A DNA stretch of 19,175 nt from an uncultured Eubacteriales bacterium (GCA_900316925.1 ONEU01000018.1:1-19175), one strand, 5' to 3'; counted from the first letter of the stretch, positions 7,058-13,539 are shown. Translations and numbers: made by a program. Notes: generated from the letters alone by a model not told the origin.

Positions 7058-8887
7058 CTATTGTGTGACAGTGCCGTAAAGCGTCAGTCGTTCGGATGGC
7101 TCCATCGGATTGCTGATAACAAACTCATAACCTGTGCCGCTGTCGCTCTGTTTCAGGCTGTAGATCTTGGCGTAGTCTATCCAGATCTTCTTTCCGTCAT
7201 AATCAATGACACGGATCATATTGTTCTCTATCTTGTATCGGTAGCGGTGTTGCTTTTCCTTATCACTCGTCGTATGCTTTGTACAATCAAAAGAGCTGAT
7301 CATCTCTCCCATGGTACTGAACGTCAGCGAAAAACTCGCTGTTTCCTCTTTACATTTGGGACAGTTGACCTTATCATTCTTCCATTTGGCAGGTGTCTGA
7401 TCATCCGCCGTACTGATCAGCGCCGCTAAGATCATATTATTCTTGATAAGCTCGGCAGAATCCTTAAACCCATTACAAGCCTTCAGACCTTCTAATGCCC
7501 TGGCGTAGAAATATCGTGACATATCCCTCTTGGCCTGTTCATAACGGCTTTCGTTCAGCTTTTCCTCTGCGTCCTTATAGTTATGATTCTTCAGATATTC
7601 AAAGTTTTTCGCGGCTTCTACATAATTACCATCCTTATTGAGATAGTACAATCCCTGATTGTACAAGCCCTCCAGACACTCCTCCAGTTTTTGAGGGGCA
7701 CCGGATTGATTGCCCAGCTTTGCATACAGGTCAGCCGCTTTTATGTAATTATCTTTTTTATTATCCTCCTTCAGATTATCGGCATACGTCATAAGACAGG
7801 TCACATAGCGCTCACGGGAATCCGAGAAGGGAGAGATGCTTTTGAAGATTTCGGCAGCCTCTTCATACTTGCCGGAACGGAACAGGTCATCCGCCTTGTC
7901 ATACTGGCACTGAAGGACGTATTGTTTACTATCCATAAAGTCGCCCAGATTCTGAAAGGTTGTCAAAGCCTTGTCATACTGTTTATTCTGCATTGCCGAA
8001 ACGGCGTCGGAATACCGGAAATACGGAATAGCAAACCCGAATACGCCGTAGCAGATACCGGCAACCGCAAGAGCGATCAGCAGAACGATCAGAATAACCT
8101 TGGTTCTCTTTTTGCTCTTCTGCTTTTTTTGCTGTTTCTCATATATTTCCTTGCGGCGCTTGAACTCTTCTTTTTCAGCGGACTTATCATCCATCTGATT
8201 GGCTCTGGACTGAATCTCGGCGATCATCTGCTGAGATTCGGTAGCCTGCCGCTGCTTCTGATCCTCCAGGACATCCAGACGGGTATTTTTTTCAAGCCAG
8301 CTTCTGCCCACATGGCACTGCGAACAGACACGTTCATCCGACCAGTTAAAGCTGCCGCAGGCACAAAGCCAGTAATTTTTCTGAAAGAGCGGTTCAAACA
8401 CCAGCATTGTTCCGTCTATGCCGCTGCGGGAACACAGACGGAGGAACTGTTTGTTGTAATCCCCCTGCACATCATAGATACTGCGCTGTTCGATGATTTT
8501 ATCAAACCTTTTGTTTTTCTTATTCTCCCAGGTCTGACCGAGTGTATTCTGCACCTCCCTGATCACAAACTCCACGCTGCGGGTATTGATGTCATTGATC
8601 GGAAGCCGTCTGTTATAACCAAAATCGGCATTTCTGGACACATCAAGTCCGTTGAACGAAAATCCCGAAATACAGTCGATCAGATTTCTTCCTTCATCAT
8701 AGCAAATCACATCAAAGGTAAGGGAACGAAGATTATCCGGCTGCACATTCAGGAATTTACCAGAAGCAAACATTTCGCCGGTTTTGGTATCCAATTCCAA
8801 GCGCCATGCACTGAGGATGATCGGTGATCCGTCAAACCATAGACTATCCGTTTTCTCCTCTATCAGCTTATAGTTTCCGTCTGCCAT
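7058..8887 (-). CDS. Membrane protein with RanBP2-like zinc finger and TPR-like repeats
   Basis: A 609-aa protein of unknown function. Residues 1-160 form an uncharacterised domain with beta-rich character. At 173-191, WLCACGSFNWSDERVCSQC fits the RanBP2-type pattern (W-x-C..C-x3-N-x6-C-x2-C; C175, C177, C188, C191). A charged coiled-coil linker (about 200-260) leads to one membrane helix (263-285). Residues 290-490 hold repeated helical hairpins of the kind YDKALTTFQNLGDFMDS and YEEAAEIFKSISPFSDS, which are TPR-like. Further cysteines (C509/C512, C535) lie in a C-terminal domain. The positive charge before the helix predicts a cytoplasmic finger and external TPRs. An ATG at 8902 is in frame, but GGGAGG lies just after it and directs the ATG at 8887, which is chosen. 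Confidence 0.88.
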   Translation of the reverse strand: MADGNYKLIEEKTDSLWFDGSPIILSAWRLELDTKTGEMFASGKFLNVQPDNLRSLTFDVICYDEGRNLIDCISGFSFNGLDVSRNADFGYNRRLPINDINTRSVEFVIREVQNTLGQTWENKKNKRFDKIIEQRSIYDVQGDYNKQFLRLCSRSGIDGTMLVFEPLFQKNYWLCACGSFNWSDERVCSQCHVGRSWLEKNTRLDVLEDQKQRQATESQQMIAEIQSRANQMDDKSAEKEEFKRRKEIYEKQQKKQKSKKRTKVILIVLLIALAVAGICYGVFGFAIPYFRYSDAVSAMQNKQYDKALTTFQNLGDFMDSKQYVLQCQYDKADDLFRSGKYEEAAEIFKSISPFSDSRERYVTCLMTYADNLKEDNKKDNYIKAADLYAKLGNQSGAPQKLEECLEGLYNQGLYYLNKDGNYVEAAKNFEYLKNHNYKDAEEKLNESRYEQAKRDMSRYFYARALEGLKACNGFKDSAELIKNNMILAALISTADDQTPAKWKNDKVNCPKCKEETASFSLTFSTMGEMISSFDCTKHTTSDKEKQHRYRYKIENNMIRVIDYDGKKIWIDYAKIYSLKQSDSGTGYEFVISNPMEPSERLTLYGTVTQ

Positions 8888-8930
8888 GCCACTACCTCCC
8901 ATTCGTTAAACAATACAAATTTTCGTTTAC

Positions 8931-8959
8931 ATTGTAATACATTTTTATCTAACTGTCAA
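8931..8959 (-). promoter_or_regulatory. Promoter of the TPR membrane protein
   Basis: On the minus strand, perfect TTGACA (8959-8954), a 17-base spacer and TACAAT (8936-8931). The -35 box ends 7 bases from the first 236-bp repeat. Confidence 0.8.
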
Positions 8960-8966
8960 CCCTCTA

Positions 8967-9202
8967 CGGCGGCGCAGAGCCTGCGCTCCCGATCACGCTG
9001 TCGTTCGCTTACGCTCACTTTGTTCGTCTAAGGCAAAACTGCTATGTCGCTCACATCCGGCACGGCACAGCAGGGCTGTGTATTTTCTACCCCCCGCCGC
9101 CACGCCCCTTATGAGGGGCGCTTACCGGCTGTTACATCAAAAATTGAAGGCACGGTTACTCCACTCAGAGTACCCGTGCCTGTTTAATGTAGTTGTAGAC
9201 GA
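8967..9202. repeat. 236-bp structured repeat, copy 1
   Basis: First of two direct copies, 292 bases apart start to start and nearly identical except for scattered substitutions. It contains four hairpins: GCGCAG/CTGCGC (8972-8986), CACAGC/GCTGTG (9066-9080), CGCCCCT/AGGGGCG (9103-9120) and a terminator-like GGCACGG/CCGTGCC stem (9149-9180), extended here by TACTC/GAGTA. It carries no plausible gene. It ends near TAGTTGTAGACGA, which in this copy also forms a small dyad with the following CTACAA. Confidence 0.85.
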
Positions 9203-9258
9203 CTACAATGCTTCGTTTCCGGCATGATATAGTCAATCAGTCGTTGGTAACACGGGAC

Positions 9259-9493
9259 CGGCGGCGCAGAGCCTGCGCTCCCGATCACGCTGCCGTTCGC
9301 TTACGCTCACTCTGTTCGTCTAAGGCGAAACTGCTATGTCGCTCACATCCGGCACGGCACAGCAGGGCTGTGTATTTTCTACCTCCGCCGCCACGCCCCT
9401 TTTGAGGGGCGCTTACCGGCTGTTACATCCAAAATTGAAGGCACGGTTACCCTATCGGAAGTACCCGTGCCTGTATATTGTAGTTGCAGACGA
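9259..9493. repeat. 236-bp structured repeat, copy 2
   Basis: Second direct copy, 235 bases. All four stems of copy 1 are retained, while loops differ: TATG becomes TTTG in the AGGGGC hairpin, and the loop of the GGCACGG hairpin is largely changed. The 56 bases separating the copies are unique. The right end lies 9 bases from the 103-bp hairpin repeat. Confidence 0.85.
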
Positions 9494-9502
9494 GGAAGTG
9501 AG

Positions 9503-9605
9503 TGTTTACCGATTGCTGCAAGGCTTATTCCGCAGCGAATTTTGGAAAAGGGTCCGGGGAAAACCTTTTTTTCGCCAGAAAAAGGTTTTCCCTGGGAACT
9601 GGCAG
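9503..9605. repeat. 103-bp hairpin repeat, copy A
   Basis: Matches 12773-12875 without gaps, with about five differences over 103 bases; weaker similarity continues some 20 bases further right. The core (9553-9596) is an 18-base-pair stem in which GGGAAAACCTTTTT pairs perfectly with AAAAAGGTTTTCCC around an 8-base loop, TTCGCCAG. No coding sequence and no mobility gene is attached. Confidence 0.85.
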
Positions 9606-9623
9606 AAAAAAATAGATTTCCGT

Positions 9624-9641
9624 GGCGCAGGCTCTGTGCCG
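9624..9641. repeat. Short inverted fragment of the 236-bp repeat
   Basis: GGCGCAGGCTCTGTGCCG is the reverse complement, at 16 of 18 positions, of the left end of the 236-bp repeat (CGGCGCAGAGCCTGCGC...). It lies just downstream of the arsR stop and can itself fold, so it may act as part of a weak terminator with the T-run that follows on the minus strand. Confidence 0.45.
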
Positions 9642-9670
9642 GCCGTCATGTATTGGGGTTACCTGAGCGG

Positions 9671-10036
9671 TTATTCCGGACAGGAAATGCGTGCGATCTC
9701 CTCGATAGTGTGATGCAGCTTGTCAGCAATTTCGGTATCGGCTGCCCGGTAATACATTTCCTTCCCGTGCCGGTGGGACAGGATGAGGCCGGCGTTTTTC
9801 AGCAGACGCAGATGGTGCGAGACCGCCGGACTGGTCATACCGGTAGCGGCGGCAATATTGATGACACATTCCTCGCAGTGACAGAGCAGCCAGAAAATAC
9901 GCAGACGGCTTGGATCGCCGAGCTGTTTCATTGCTTCGGCGACCGTTTTGACAGTATCGGTATCGGGCATTTGTTCCATAATGCTGCTGCCGCAGGTTCC
10001 ATGGTCATGCGGCAGCGGTGTTTTGTTGTCAGCCAT
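9671..10036 (-). CDS. ArsR/SmtB-family metal-responsive repressor
   Basis: A 121-aa winged-helix repressor. The helix-turn-helix is at about 58-82 (NIAAATGMTSPAVSHHLRLL) followed by the wing (LILSHRHGKEMYYRA). Metal-site candidates are C52, C54 and C57 (LLCHCEECV), at the place where ArsR/CadC-type sensors carry ELCVCDL; an N-terminal H10/H12/C15 cluster; and D100/H108/H109/E112 near the last helix, where CzrA-type zinc sites lie. Which metal is sensed cannot be read from sequence. The frame is open to 10099, but GAGGAG stands 6 bases before the ATG at 10036, so that start is used. It is the second gene after the 40-aa membrane protein and diverges from mntP. Confidence 0.9.
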   Translation of the reverse strand: MADNKTPLPHDHGTCGSSIMEQMPDTDTVKTVAEAMKQLGDPSRLRIFWLLCHCEECVINIAAATGMTSPAVSHHLRLLKNAGLILSHRHGKEMYYRAADTEIADKLHHTIEEIARISCPE

Positions 10037-10061
10037 AGGCATCTCCTCAAACAGACTGCTC

Positions 10062-10184
10062 TTATTTCTTGTAATACTCAACCAGCTTATCCTCGTCATC
10101 TTTGAGCTTCTTGATAAGCATAATGGTCAGGGCAGCATTCAGGGCAAGTGTGGTGATACTCAACAGCATTTTTATGGATTTCAT
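10062..10184 (-). CDS. 40-aa single-span membrane microprotein
   Basis: Small reading frame with ATG at 10184-10182 and TAA at 10064-10062. The product begins MKSIKMLLSITTLALNAALT and ends IMLIKKLKDDEDKLVEYYKK: a basic N-terminus, one hydrophobic helix (about residues 6-24) and a charged cytoplasmic-type tail. A strong GGAGGAAATCACA ribosome binding site precedes the ATG, and a promoter lies at 10217-10245. It ends 25 bases before the arsR start, so the two form an operon. I know of no family for it. Its size, strong translation signal and metal-regulator partner suggest a small regulatory or transporter-associated membrane protein; this is inference. Confidence 0.75.
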   Translation of the reverse strand: MKSIKMLLSITTLALNAALTIMLIKKLKDDEDKLVEYYKK

Positions 10185-10216
10185 TGTGATTTCCTCCATC
10201 AGATTTATTTTCATAT

Positions 10217-10245
10217 ATCATACCACAGAACACCTGAAAAAACAA
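10217..10245 (-). promoter_or_regulatory. Promoter of the microprotein-arsR operon
   Basis: On the minus strand, TTGTTT (10245-10240), a 17-base spacer and TATGAT (10222-10217), about 33 bases ahead of the microprotein start. Confidence 0.7.
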
Positions 10246-10257
10246 GTATTTCAAGTG
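10231..10257. promoter_or_regulatory. Candidate ArsR operator dyad
   Basis: CACCTGAAA (10231-10239) and TTTCAAGTG (10249-10257) form an inverted repeat matching at 8 of 9 positions, with a 9-base centre. It covers the -35 box and part of the spacer of the operon promoter, as expected for autorepression by an ArsR/SmtB dimer. Confidence 0.5.
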
Positions 10258-10401
10258 CAAAGCCTGCACACCCGATTCACAGTACCGTGCGTGTTTTTCT
10301 CAAAAGTATCAAACAGGAGGGATACGTCACGACACCCGATGAGATTTCCGACGAATCAGACAAATTCTGTCAGATGTAGTCAGCAACCGTCAAAATAGCA
10401 C

Positions 10402-10430
10402 TTGTATTGGCGGTGTGGGCGTGATATAAT
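10402..10430 (+). promoter_or_regulatory. Promoter of mntP
   Basis: TTGTAT (10402-10407), 17-base spacer, perfect TATAAT (10425-10430), about 32 bases ahead of the mntP ATG. The short leader leaves no room for a yybP-ykoY manganese riboswitch. Confidence 0.8.
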
Positions 10431-10462
10431 AAAATGCAAACTTAAATAATGGAGGAAGACGC

Positions 10463-11020
10463 ATGAATTTGCTTGAAATACTGGCGCTTGCGATCGGACT
10501 TGCCATGGATGCTTTTGCGGTTTCTGTCTGTAAGGGACTCTCACTGAAAAAGATCAGTTTCCGCCACATGCTGAAAGCCGGATTATGGTTCGGTATCTTT
10601 CAGGGGGTCATGCCGCTGATCGGATTCCTGTTGGCAGGGTTGTTTTCGAGTTTCATCGACCAGTATGACCATTGGATTGCCTTTGGTCTGTTGCTGCTGA
10701 TCGGTGCTAATATGCTTCGTGAGGCTTTCGGAAAAGAAGAGAAAATGGACGATTCCATGAATATCAAGACCATGCTGCTTCTGGCAATTGCCACGAGTAT
10801 TGATGCATTGGCGGTTGGCGTGAGTTTTGCTTTTCTGGAAGTGAATATCGTACCGGCTGTGCTGATCATCGGTGTTGTAACCCTGGTGTTCTCGATGGCA
10901 GGTGTAAAGCTCGGCAGTATTTTCGGTACGAAGTATCAGAAGAGAGCCCAGATTGCCGGCGGAATCATTCTGATCCTGATCGGCGTAAAGATCCTGTTGG
11001 AGGGTCTGGGGGTATTTTAA
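10463..11020 (+). CDS. mntP: MntP-family manganese efflux pump
   Basis: A 185-aa inner-membrane exporter of the MntP (YebN, formerly DUF204) family, normal in length. Six membrane helices are apparent in two three-helix halves, each starting with the family signature: GLAMDAFAVSVCKG (Asp16) and ATSIDALAVGVSF (Asp114); these acidic residues are required for Mn2+ export in the E. coli protein. A GGAGGAAG ribosome binding site precedes the ATG. It is monocistronic with its own promoter and terminator. The divergent ArsR gene suggests metal-responsive control, but the 19-nt dyad at 10356 is only a weak operator candidate. Confidence 0.95.
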   Translation: MNLLEILALAIGLAMDAFAVSVCKGLSLKKISFRHMLKAGLWFGIFQGVMPLIGFLLAGLFSSFIDQYDHWIAFGLLLLIGANMLREAFGKEEKMDDSMNIKTMLLLAIATSIDALAVGVSFAFLEVNIVPAVLIIGVVTLVFSMAGVKLGSIFGTKYQKRAQIAGGIILILIGVKILLEGLGVF

Positions 11021-11030
11021 GAACATTCAG

Positions 11031-11070
11031 ATGCAGGATTTTGTGCAAAAAGCAGAATCCTGCATTTTTC
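11031..11070 (+). terminator. Terminator of mntP
   Basis: ATGCAGGATT pairs with AATCCTGCAT (11056-11065), followed by TTTTC. A second small stem, GATTCATA/TATGAATC (11077-11098), follows it. Confidence 0.85.
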
Positions 11071-11208
11071 TTACTTGATTCATAGTTTTTTATGAATCCA
11101 AAGCATCATCCGGATTTTGCAGCCGTATCAAAGCAGGAACGGAGATATGGGTGCCACCCCGTGACGGATGTATATAGCATCTATATTTCGGGCTACAAAG
11201 TCAGACGG

Positions 11209-11235
11209 CGTGATCGGGAGAGCAGGCTCTGCGCC
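11209..11235. repeat. 27-bp inverted fragment of the 236-bp repeat
   Basis: This segment (CGTGATCGGGAG, AGCAGGCTCTGCGCC) is the reverse complement of the left end of the 236-bp repeats with about one mismatch. It sits in the leader of the BspA-like gene, 27 bases before its start. No clear -35/-10 pair was recognised in 11099-11261. Confidence 0.6.
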
Positions 11236-11261
11236 ATAGAACATTGCAAGGAGTTGATACG

Positions 11262-12479
11262 ATGGATAAAAAGCACCGAGGCGTTGCTCTGTTTCGGGGA
11301 AGACAGGAGAAAAAACAAGCGTTCGGAAATGAGCCTGCTACCGGCTCACAACAGCAGGTATCTGCCGTTTCACCGAAAAACAGCAAGCTGAAAAAGAAGC
11401 TGATGCTGGCAGCTTTGATCGCGGCAGTATTCTGCGCGGGCACCGGCGTAACACTTGTTGTGATAAAATTTCAGAACGCTGTCGATCCTCCGTCAATTCC
11501 TGCAAACAGACCTGTTTTGCAATCTTCTTTGGATAACGGCGGTGGAAATAATGTATCACAGACATCCGAAGCTGCTGTTGAGACGCACTCCTTTGATCCA
11601 TCCACACAGACGCTGACGATCTTATCGGATACCTATTTTGACAGCGACTATGAGCATTTTATCGGATCACCGGACGAGCCCTCTGATCTTGTAAAAACCG
11701 TGGTGATCAAAGACGGTGTGACACAAATCGGCAGATACGCGTTTTATAACTGTTCTGCTCTGAAAAAGATCACCATCCCGGATAGCATCAGAACCATCGG
11801 CTTTAGTGCGTTCTGTGGGTGCACGAAGCTGACAGGCATCACTTTTCCCGACAGCATTACAACGATGGGAAGCTGTGTTTTCAAGAACTGTTCACTCTTG
11901 TCAAGCTGTACGATCCCCAACAGCGTTACCTCCATCGGCGACTCTGTTTTCTATAACTGTACAAGCCTGAAAAGCGTGACGCTTTCGGATAACGTGACCT
12001 CCATCCATAACAACACTTTTTATCACTGCACTACCCTGACAAGCATCCGTTTTTCCGACAAAGTCACCTCCATCGGACAATCCGCCTTTTCCTACTGTAC
12101 CAGTCTGACAAGCATTCATCTGCCCGACCAAATGACAACCATCGGCGATCATGCTTTCTATCATTGCTTCAACCTGACAAACCTCAGCATCCCTCCAAGC
12201 GTGAGATCAATCGGCGGATATGCCTTTAAAGACTGCACGAACCTGGCAAGCATCCACCTTCCGGAAAGTGTATCCGCCATATCCCAGAACGCGTTTGAAG
12301 GCTGTACAGGCCTGGCGAGCATTACCATCCCCAAGAGTGTGAGAAAAATCGGAAGTAGTGTTTTCAGCGGCTGGACGTCAGAGCAGAAGATCCTTTTCAA
12401 GGGAAGAAGCTCTGCTCCCTCCGGCTGGGACACCGCCTGGAACGAAAACTGTCACGCAGCAATCGAGTGGAACGCCTGA
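11262..12479 (+). CDS. Membrane-anchored BspA-type leucine-rich-repeat protein
   Basis: A 405-aa protein. Residues 1-45 are basic and cytoplasmic, 46-68 form one hydrophobic anchor (LMLAALIAAVFCAGTGVTLV), and 75-143 are a low-complexity external linker. Ten tandem 23-residue LRR_5 (Treponema pallidum/BspA) repeats fill about 144-373, each like LKKITIPDSIRTIGFSAFCG with a Cys near its end. There is no LPXTG motif, so it stays attached by its anchor. Such proteins serve in adhesion or protein binding at the surface. The frame is open from a TTG at 11244, but AAGGAG lies 8 bases before the ATG at 11262, which is chosen. A cysteine in almost every repeat is notable for an external domain. Confidence 0.88.
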   Translation: MDKKHRGVALFRGRQEKKQAFGNEPATGSQQQVSAVSPKNSKLKKKLMLAALIAAVFCAGTGVTLVVIKFQNAVDPPSIPANRPVLQSSLDNGGGNNVSQTSEAAVETHSFDPSTQTLTILSDTYFDSDYEHFIGSPDEPSDLVKTVVIKDGVTQIGRYAFYNCSALKKITIPDSIRTIGFSAFCGCTKLTGITFPDSITTMGSCVFKNCSLLSSCTIPNSVTSIGDSVFYNCTSLKSVTLSDNVTSIHNNTFYHCTTLTSIRFSDKVTSIGQSAFSYCTSLTSIHLPDQMTTIGDHAFYHCFNLTNLSIPPSVRSIGGYAFKDCTNLASIHLPESVSAISQNAFEGCTGLASITIPKSVRKIGSSVFSGWTSEQKILFKGRSSAPSGWDTAWNENCHAAIEWNA

Positions 12480-12522
12480 TCTCACCCGCAGCCGGGCAAT
12501 CCATCATGCGTGACTTCCCGGC

Positions 12523-12562
12523 AAAAAAGAAAACCGTCTTCGATGAAACTCATCAAAAACGG
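12523..12562 (-). terminator. Terminator of the tRNA-Arg gene
   Basis: On the minus strand CCGTTTTTGATGA pairs with TCATCGAAGACGG (13 pairs, two of them G-U) around a 3-base loop, followed by TTTTCTTTTTT. It lies 7 bases after the tRNA 3' end. Confidence 0.85.
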
Positions 12563-12569
12563 CTTAAAA

Positions 12570-12646
12570 TGGCGTCCTCGGCGGGATTCGAACCCACGGC
12601 CTTTCGCTTAGGAGGCGAACGCTCTATCCTGCTGAGCTACGAAGAC
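12570..12646 (-). tRNA. tRNA-Arg (anticodon CCT)
   Basis: A 77-base cloverleaf on the minus strand. Acceptor arm GTCTTCG pairs with CGAGGAC (one G-U); D arm GCTCAGCAGGATAGAGC; anticodon stem TTCGC/GCGAA with loop CTCCTAA (anticodon at 12612-12610); T arm with GGTTCGAATCC. The 3' CCA is encoded (12572-12570). It decodes AGG. The gene has a strong promoter and terminator of its own. Confidence 0.97.
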
Positions 12647-12655
12647 ATCTTATTT

Positions 12656-12684
12656 ATTTTACAACGGAAAGATAATCTTGTCAA
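12656..12684 (-). promoter_or_regulatory. Promoter of tRNA-Arg
   Basis: On the minus strand, perfect TTGACA (12684-12679), a 17-base spacer and TAAAAT (12661-12656), ending about 9 bases before the mature tRNA 5' end. Confidence 0.85.
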
Positions 12685-12772
12685 GATTCTGGCAAGAGAT
12701 TTTTTGCCGAACCGCAAAAATTCTTGCCGGAAAGTCCATGCACCTTCTTCGTCAACAACAATGATAAGTAAT

Positions 12773-12875
12773 TGTTTACCAATTCCTGCAAGGCTTCTTC
12801 CGCAGCGAATTTTGGAAAGGGGTCCGGGGAAAACCTTTTTTTCGCCAGAAAAAGGTTTTCCCTGGGAACAGGCAG
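12773..12875. repeat. 103-bp hairpin repeat, copy B
   Basis: Second copy of the element at 9503-9605, offset 3270 bases with no gaps. The 18-pair hairpin (12823-12866) is identical to copy A, including its loop. It lies between the tRNA promoter and the promoter of the lipoprotein gene. Confidence 0.85.
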
Positions 12876-12912
12876 GTCAAAATTGATTTTCGTGTTGGAT
12901 ACTGCATGAGGG

Positions 12913-12941
12913 TTGATTTTTGAGGGAAAAAGGGGTACAAT
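12913..12941 (+). promoter_or_regulatory. Promoter of the lipoprotein gene
   Basis: TTGATT (12913-12918), 17-base spacer, TACAAT (12936-12941), 26 bases ahead of the gene start. Confidence 0.75.
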
Positions 12942-12967
12942 GAGAAGAGAAAACGGAGGGATCGGAT

Positions 12968-13414
12968 ATGAAAAAATGCGGTGCTTTGATTTTGACGGTA
13001 ATGATAATGGCAGCCATTGTGTGCCTGGGAGGCTGTGCGGATTTTGCCTTTAATCCCATCGGTACCTGGCACTATGCCGAGCATAACTACTATCTGGACA
13101 ACGAACTTGCCCGTCAGGAAACCCCGGAAACCGAAAGCATGATGAAACATGTTTCTCTGGTCTTCGGAAAGTCGGGAACAGGTTATGTTGACAGCGGTAC
13201 AAAGGATCATCTGGGCTTTACCTACGATTATACCGATAAACAGGTCAGCGTCACCATGGATGCCGCTGCCAACATTGCCAACAGCAGCAAAAACACGGTC
13301 GTCTATACGGTCTCGGAGGACGGTAAAACCATGGTACGCTCCAATGAGCAGTCTGTAACAACCAAGGAAGGCAAACAGGTTCTGTATCGCGAGGAATATA
13401 TCTACAAAAAATAA
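12968..13414 (+). CDS. Small lipoprotein, lipocalin-like
   Basis: A 148-aa secreted lipoprotein. Residues 1-22 form a lipoprotein signal peptide (MKK...ILTVMIMAAIVC) with lipobox L20-G-G-C23, so C23 should be lipidated and the protein held on the outer face of the membrane. The mature part begins with a GTWHY motif and runs through beta strands (VSLVFGKSGTGYVDSG, GFTYDYTDKQVSVTMD, NTVVYTVSEDGKTMV), a pattern of small lipocalin-like 'GTW' domains found in many Clostridia lipoproteins. Substrate unknown. It has a GGAGG site, its own promoter and its own terminator. Confidence 0.85.
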   Translation: MKKCGALILTVMIMAAIVCLGGCADFAFNPIGTWHYAEHNYYLDNELARQETPETESMMKHVSLVFGKSGTGYVDSGTKDHLGFTYDYTDKQVSVTMDAAANIANSSKNTVVYTVSEDGKTMVRSNEQSVTTKEGKQVLYREEYIYKK

Positions 13415-13420
13415 ACACTC

Positions 13421-13465
13421 ATCTGCCGCACCGGCGCACAGTTGTCACGGTGCGGCAGATTTTTC
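13421..13465 (+). terminator. Terminator of the lipoprotein gene
   Basis: ATCTGCCGCACCG pairs perfectly with CGGTGCGGCAGAT (13448-13460) around a 14-base loop, then TTTTC. Confidence 0.9.
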
Positions 13466-13487
13466 TTTCACCGGATGAAGACGATAA

Positions 13488-13529
13488 AAAACTGCCGTAC
13501 CGATGTACATCACACGGTACGGCAGTTTT
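13488..13529 (-). terminator. Terminator of the nifS-thiI-sortase operon
   Basis: AAAACTGCCGTACCG pairs with CGGTACGGCAGTTTT around a 12-base loop. On the minus strand a run of T (complement of the A-run at 13486-13491) follows. It lies 10 bases after the last gene of the operon. Confidence 0.9.
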
Positions 13530-13539
13530 ATTGTAATGT

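Noticed and set aside
7583..8827. 414-codon plus-strand frame opposite the TPR membrane protein, rich in Ile/Leu and looking like a membrane protein.
   Set aside because: The minus-strand gene has a promoter, RBS, zinc finger and TPR-like repeats. The antisense frame's hydrophobicity is what reading Lys/Asp/Asn-rich codons backwards produces.
9208..10105. Three plus-strand frames running through the 236-bp repeat, the hairpin repeat and antisense to arsR.
   Set aside because: They cross repeat boundaries, change frame between the two repeat copies and lie opposite a clear arsR gene; no ribosome binding site fits.
10258..10462. Searched by eye for a yybP-ykoY manganese riboswitch before mntP.
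   Set aside because: The conserved core was not recognised, and the promoter at 10402-10430 leaves too short a leader.
11244..11262. TTG at 11244 as the start of the BspA-like protein.
   Set aside because: It overlaps the AAGGAG ribosome binding site that serves the ATG at 11262.
12491..12522. GCCGGG / CCCGGC inverted repeat after the BspA-like gene, considered as its terminator.
   Set aside because: Followed by an A-run rather than a T-run on the plus strand, and the loop is long. The hairpin at 12534-12562 is better explained as the tRNA terminator, though it may also stop the BspA transcript.
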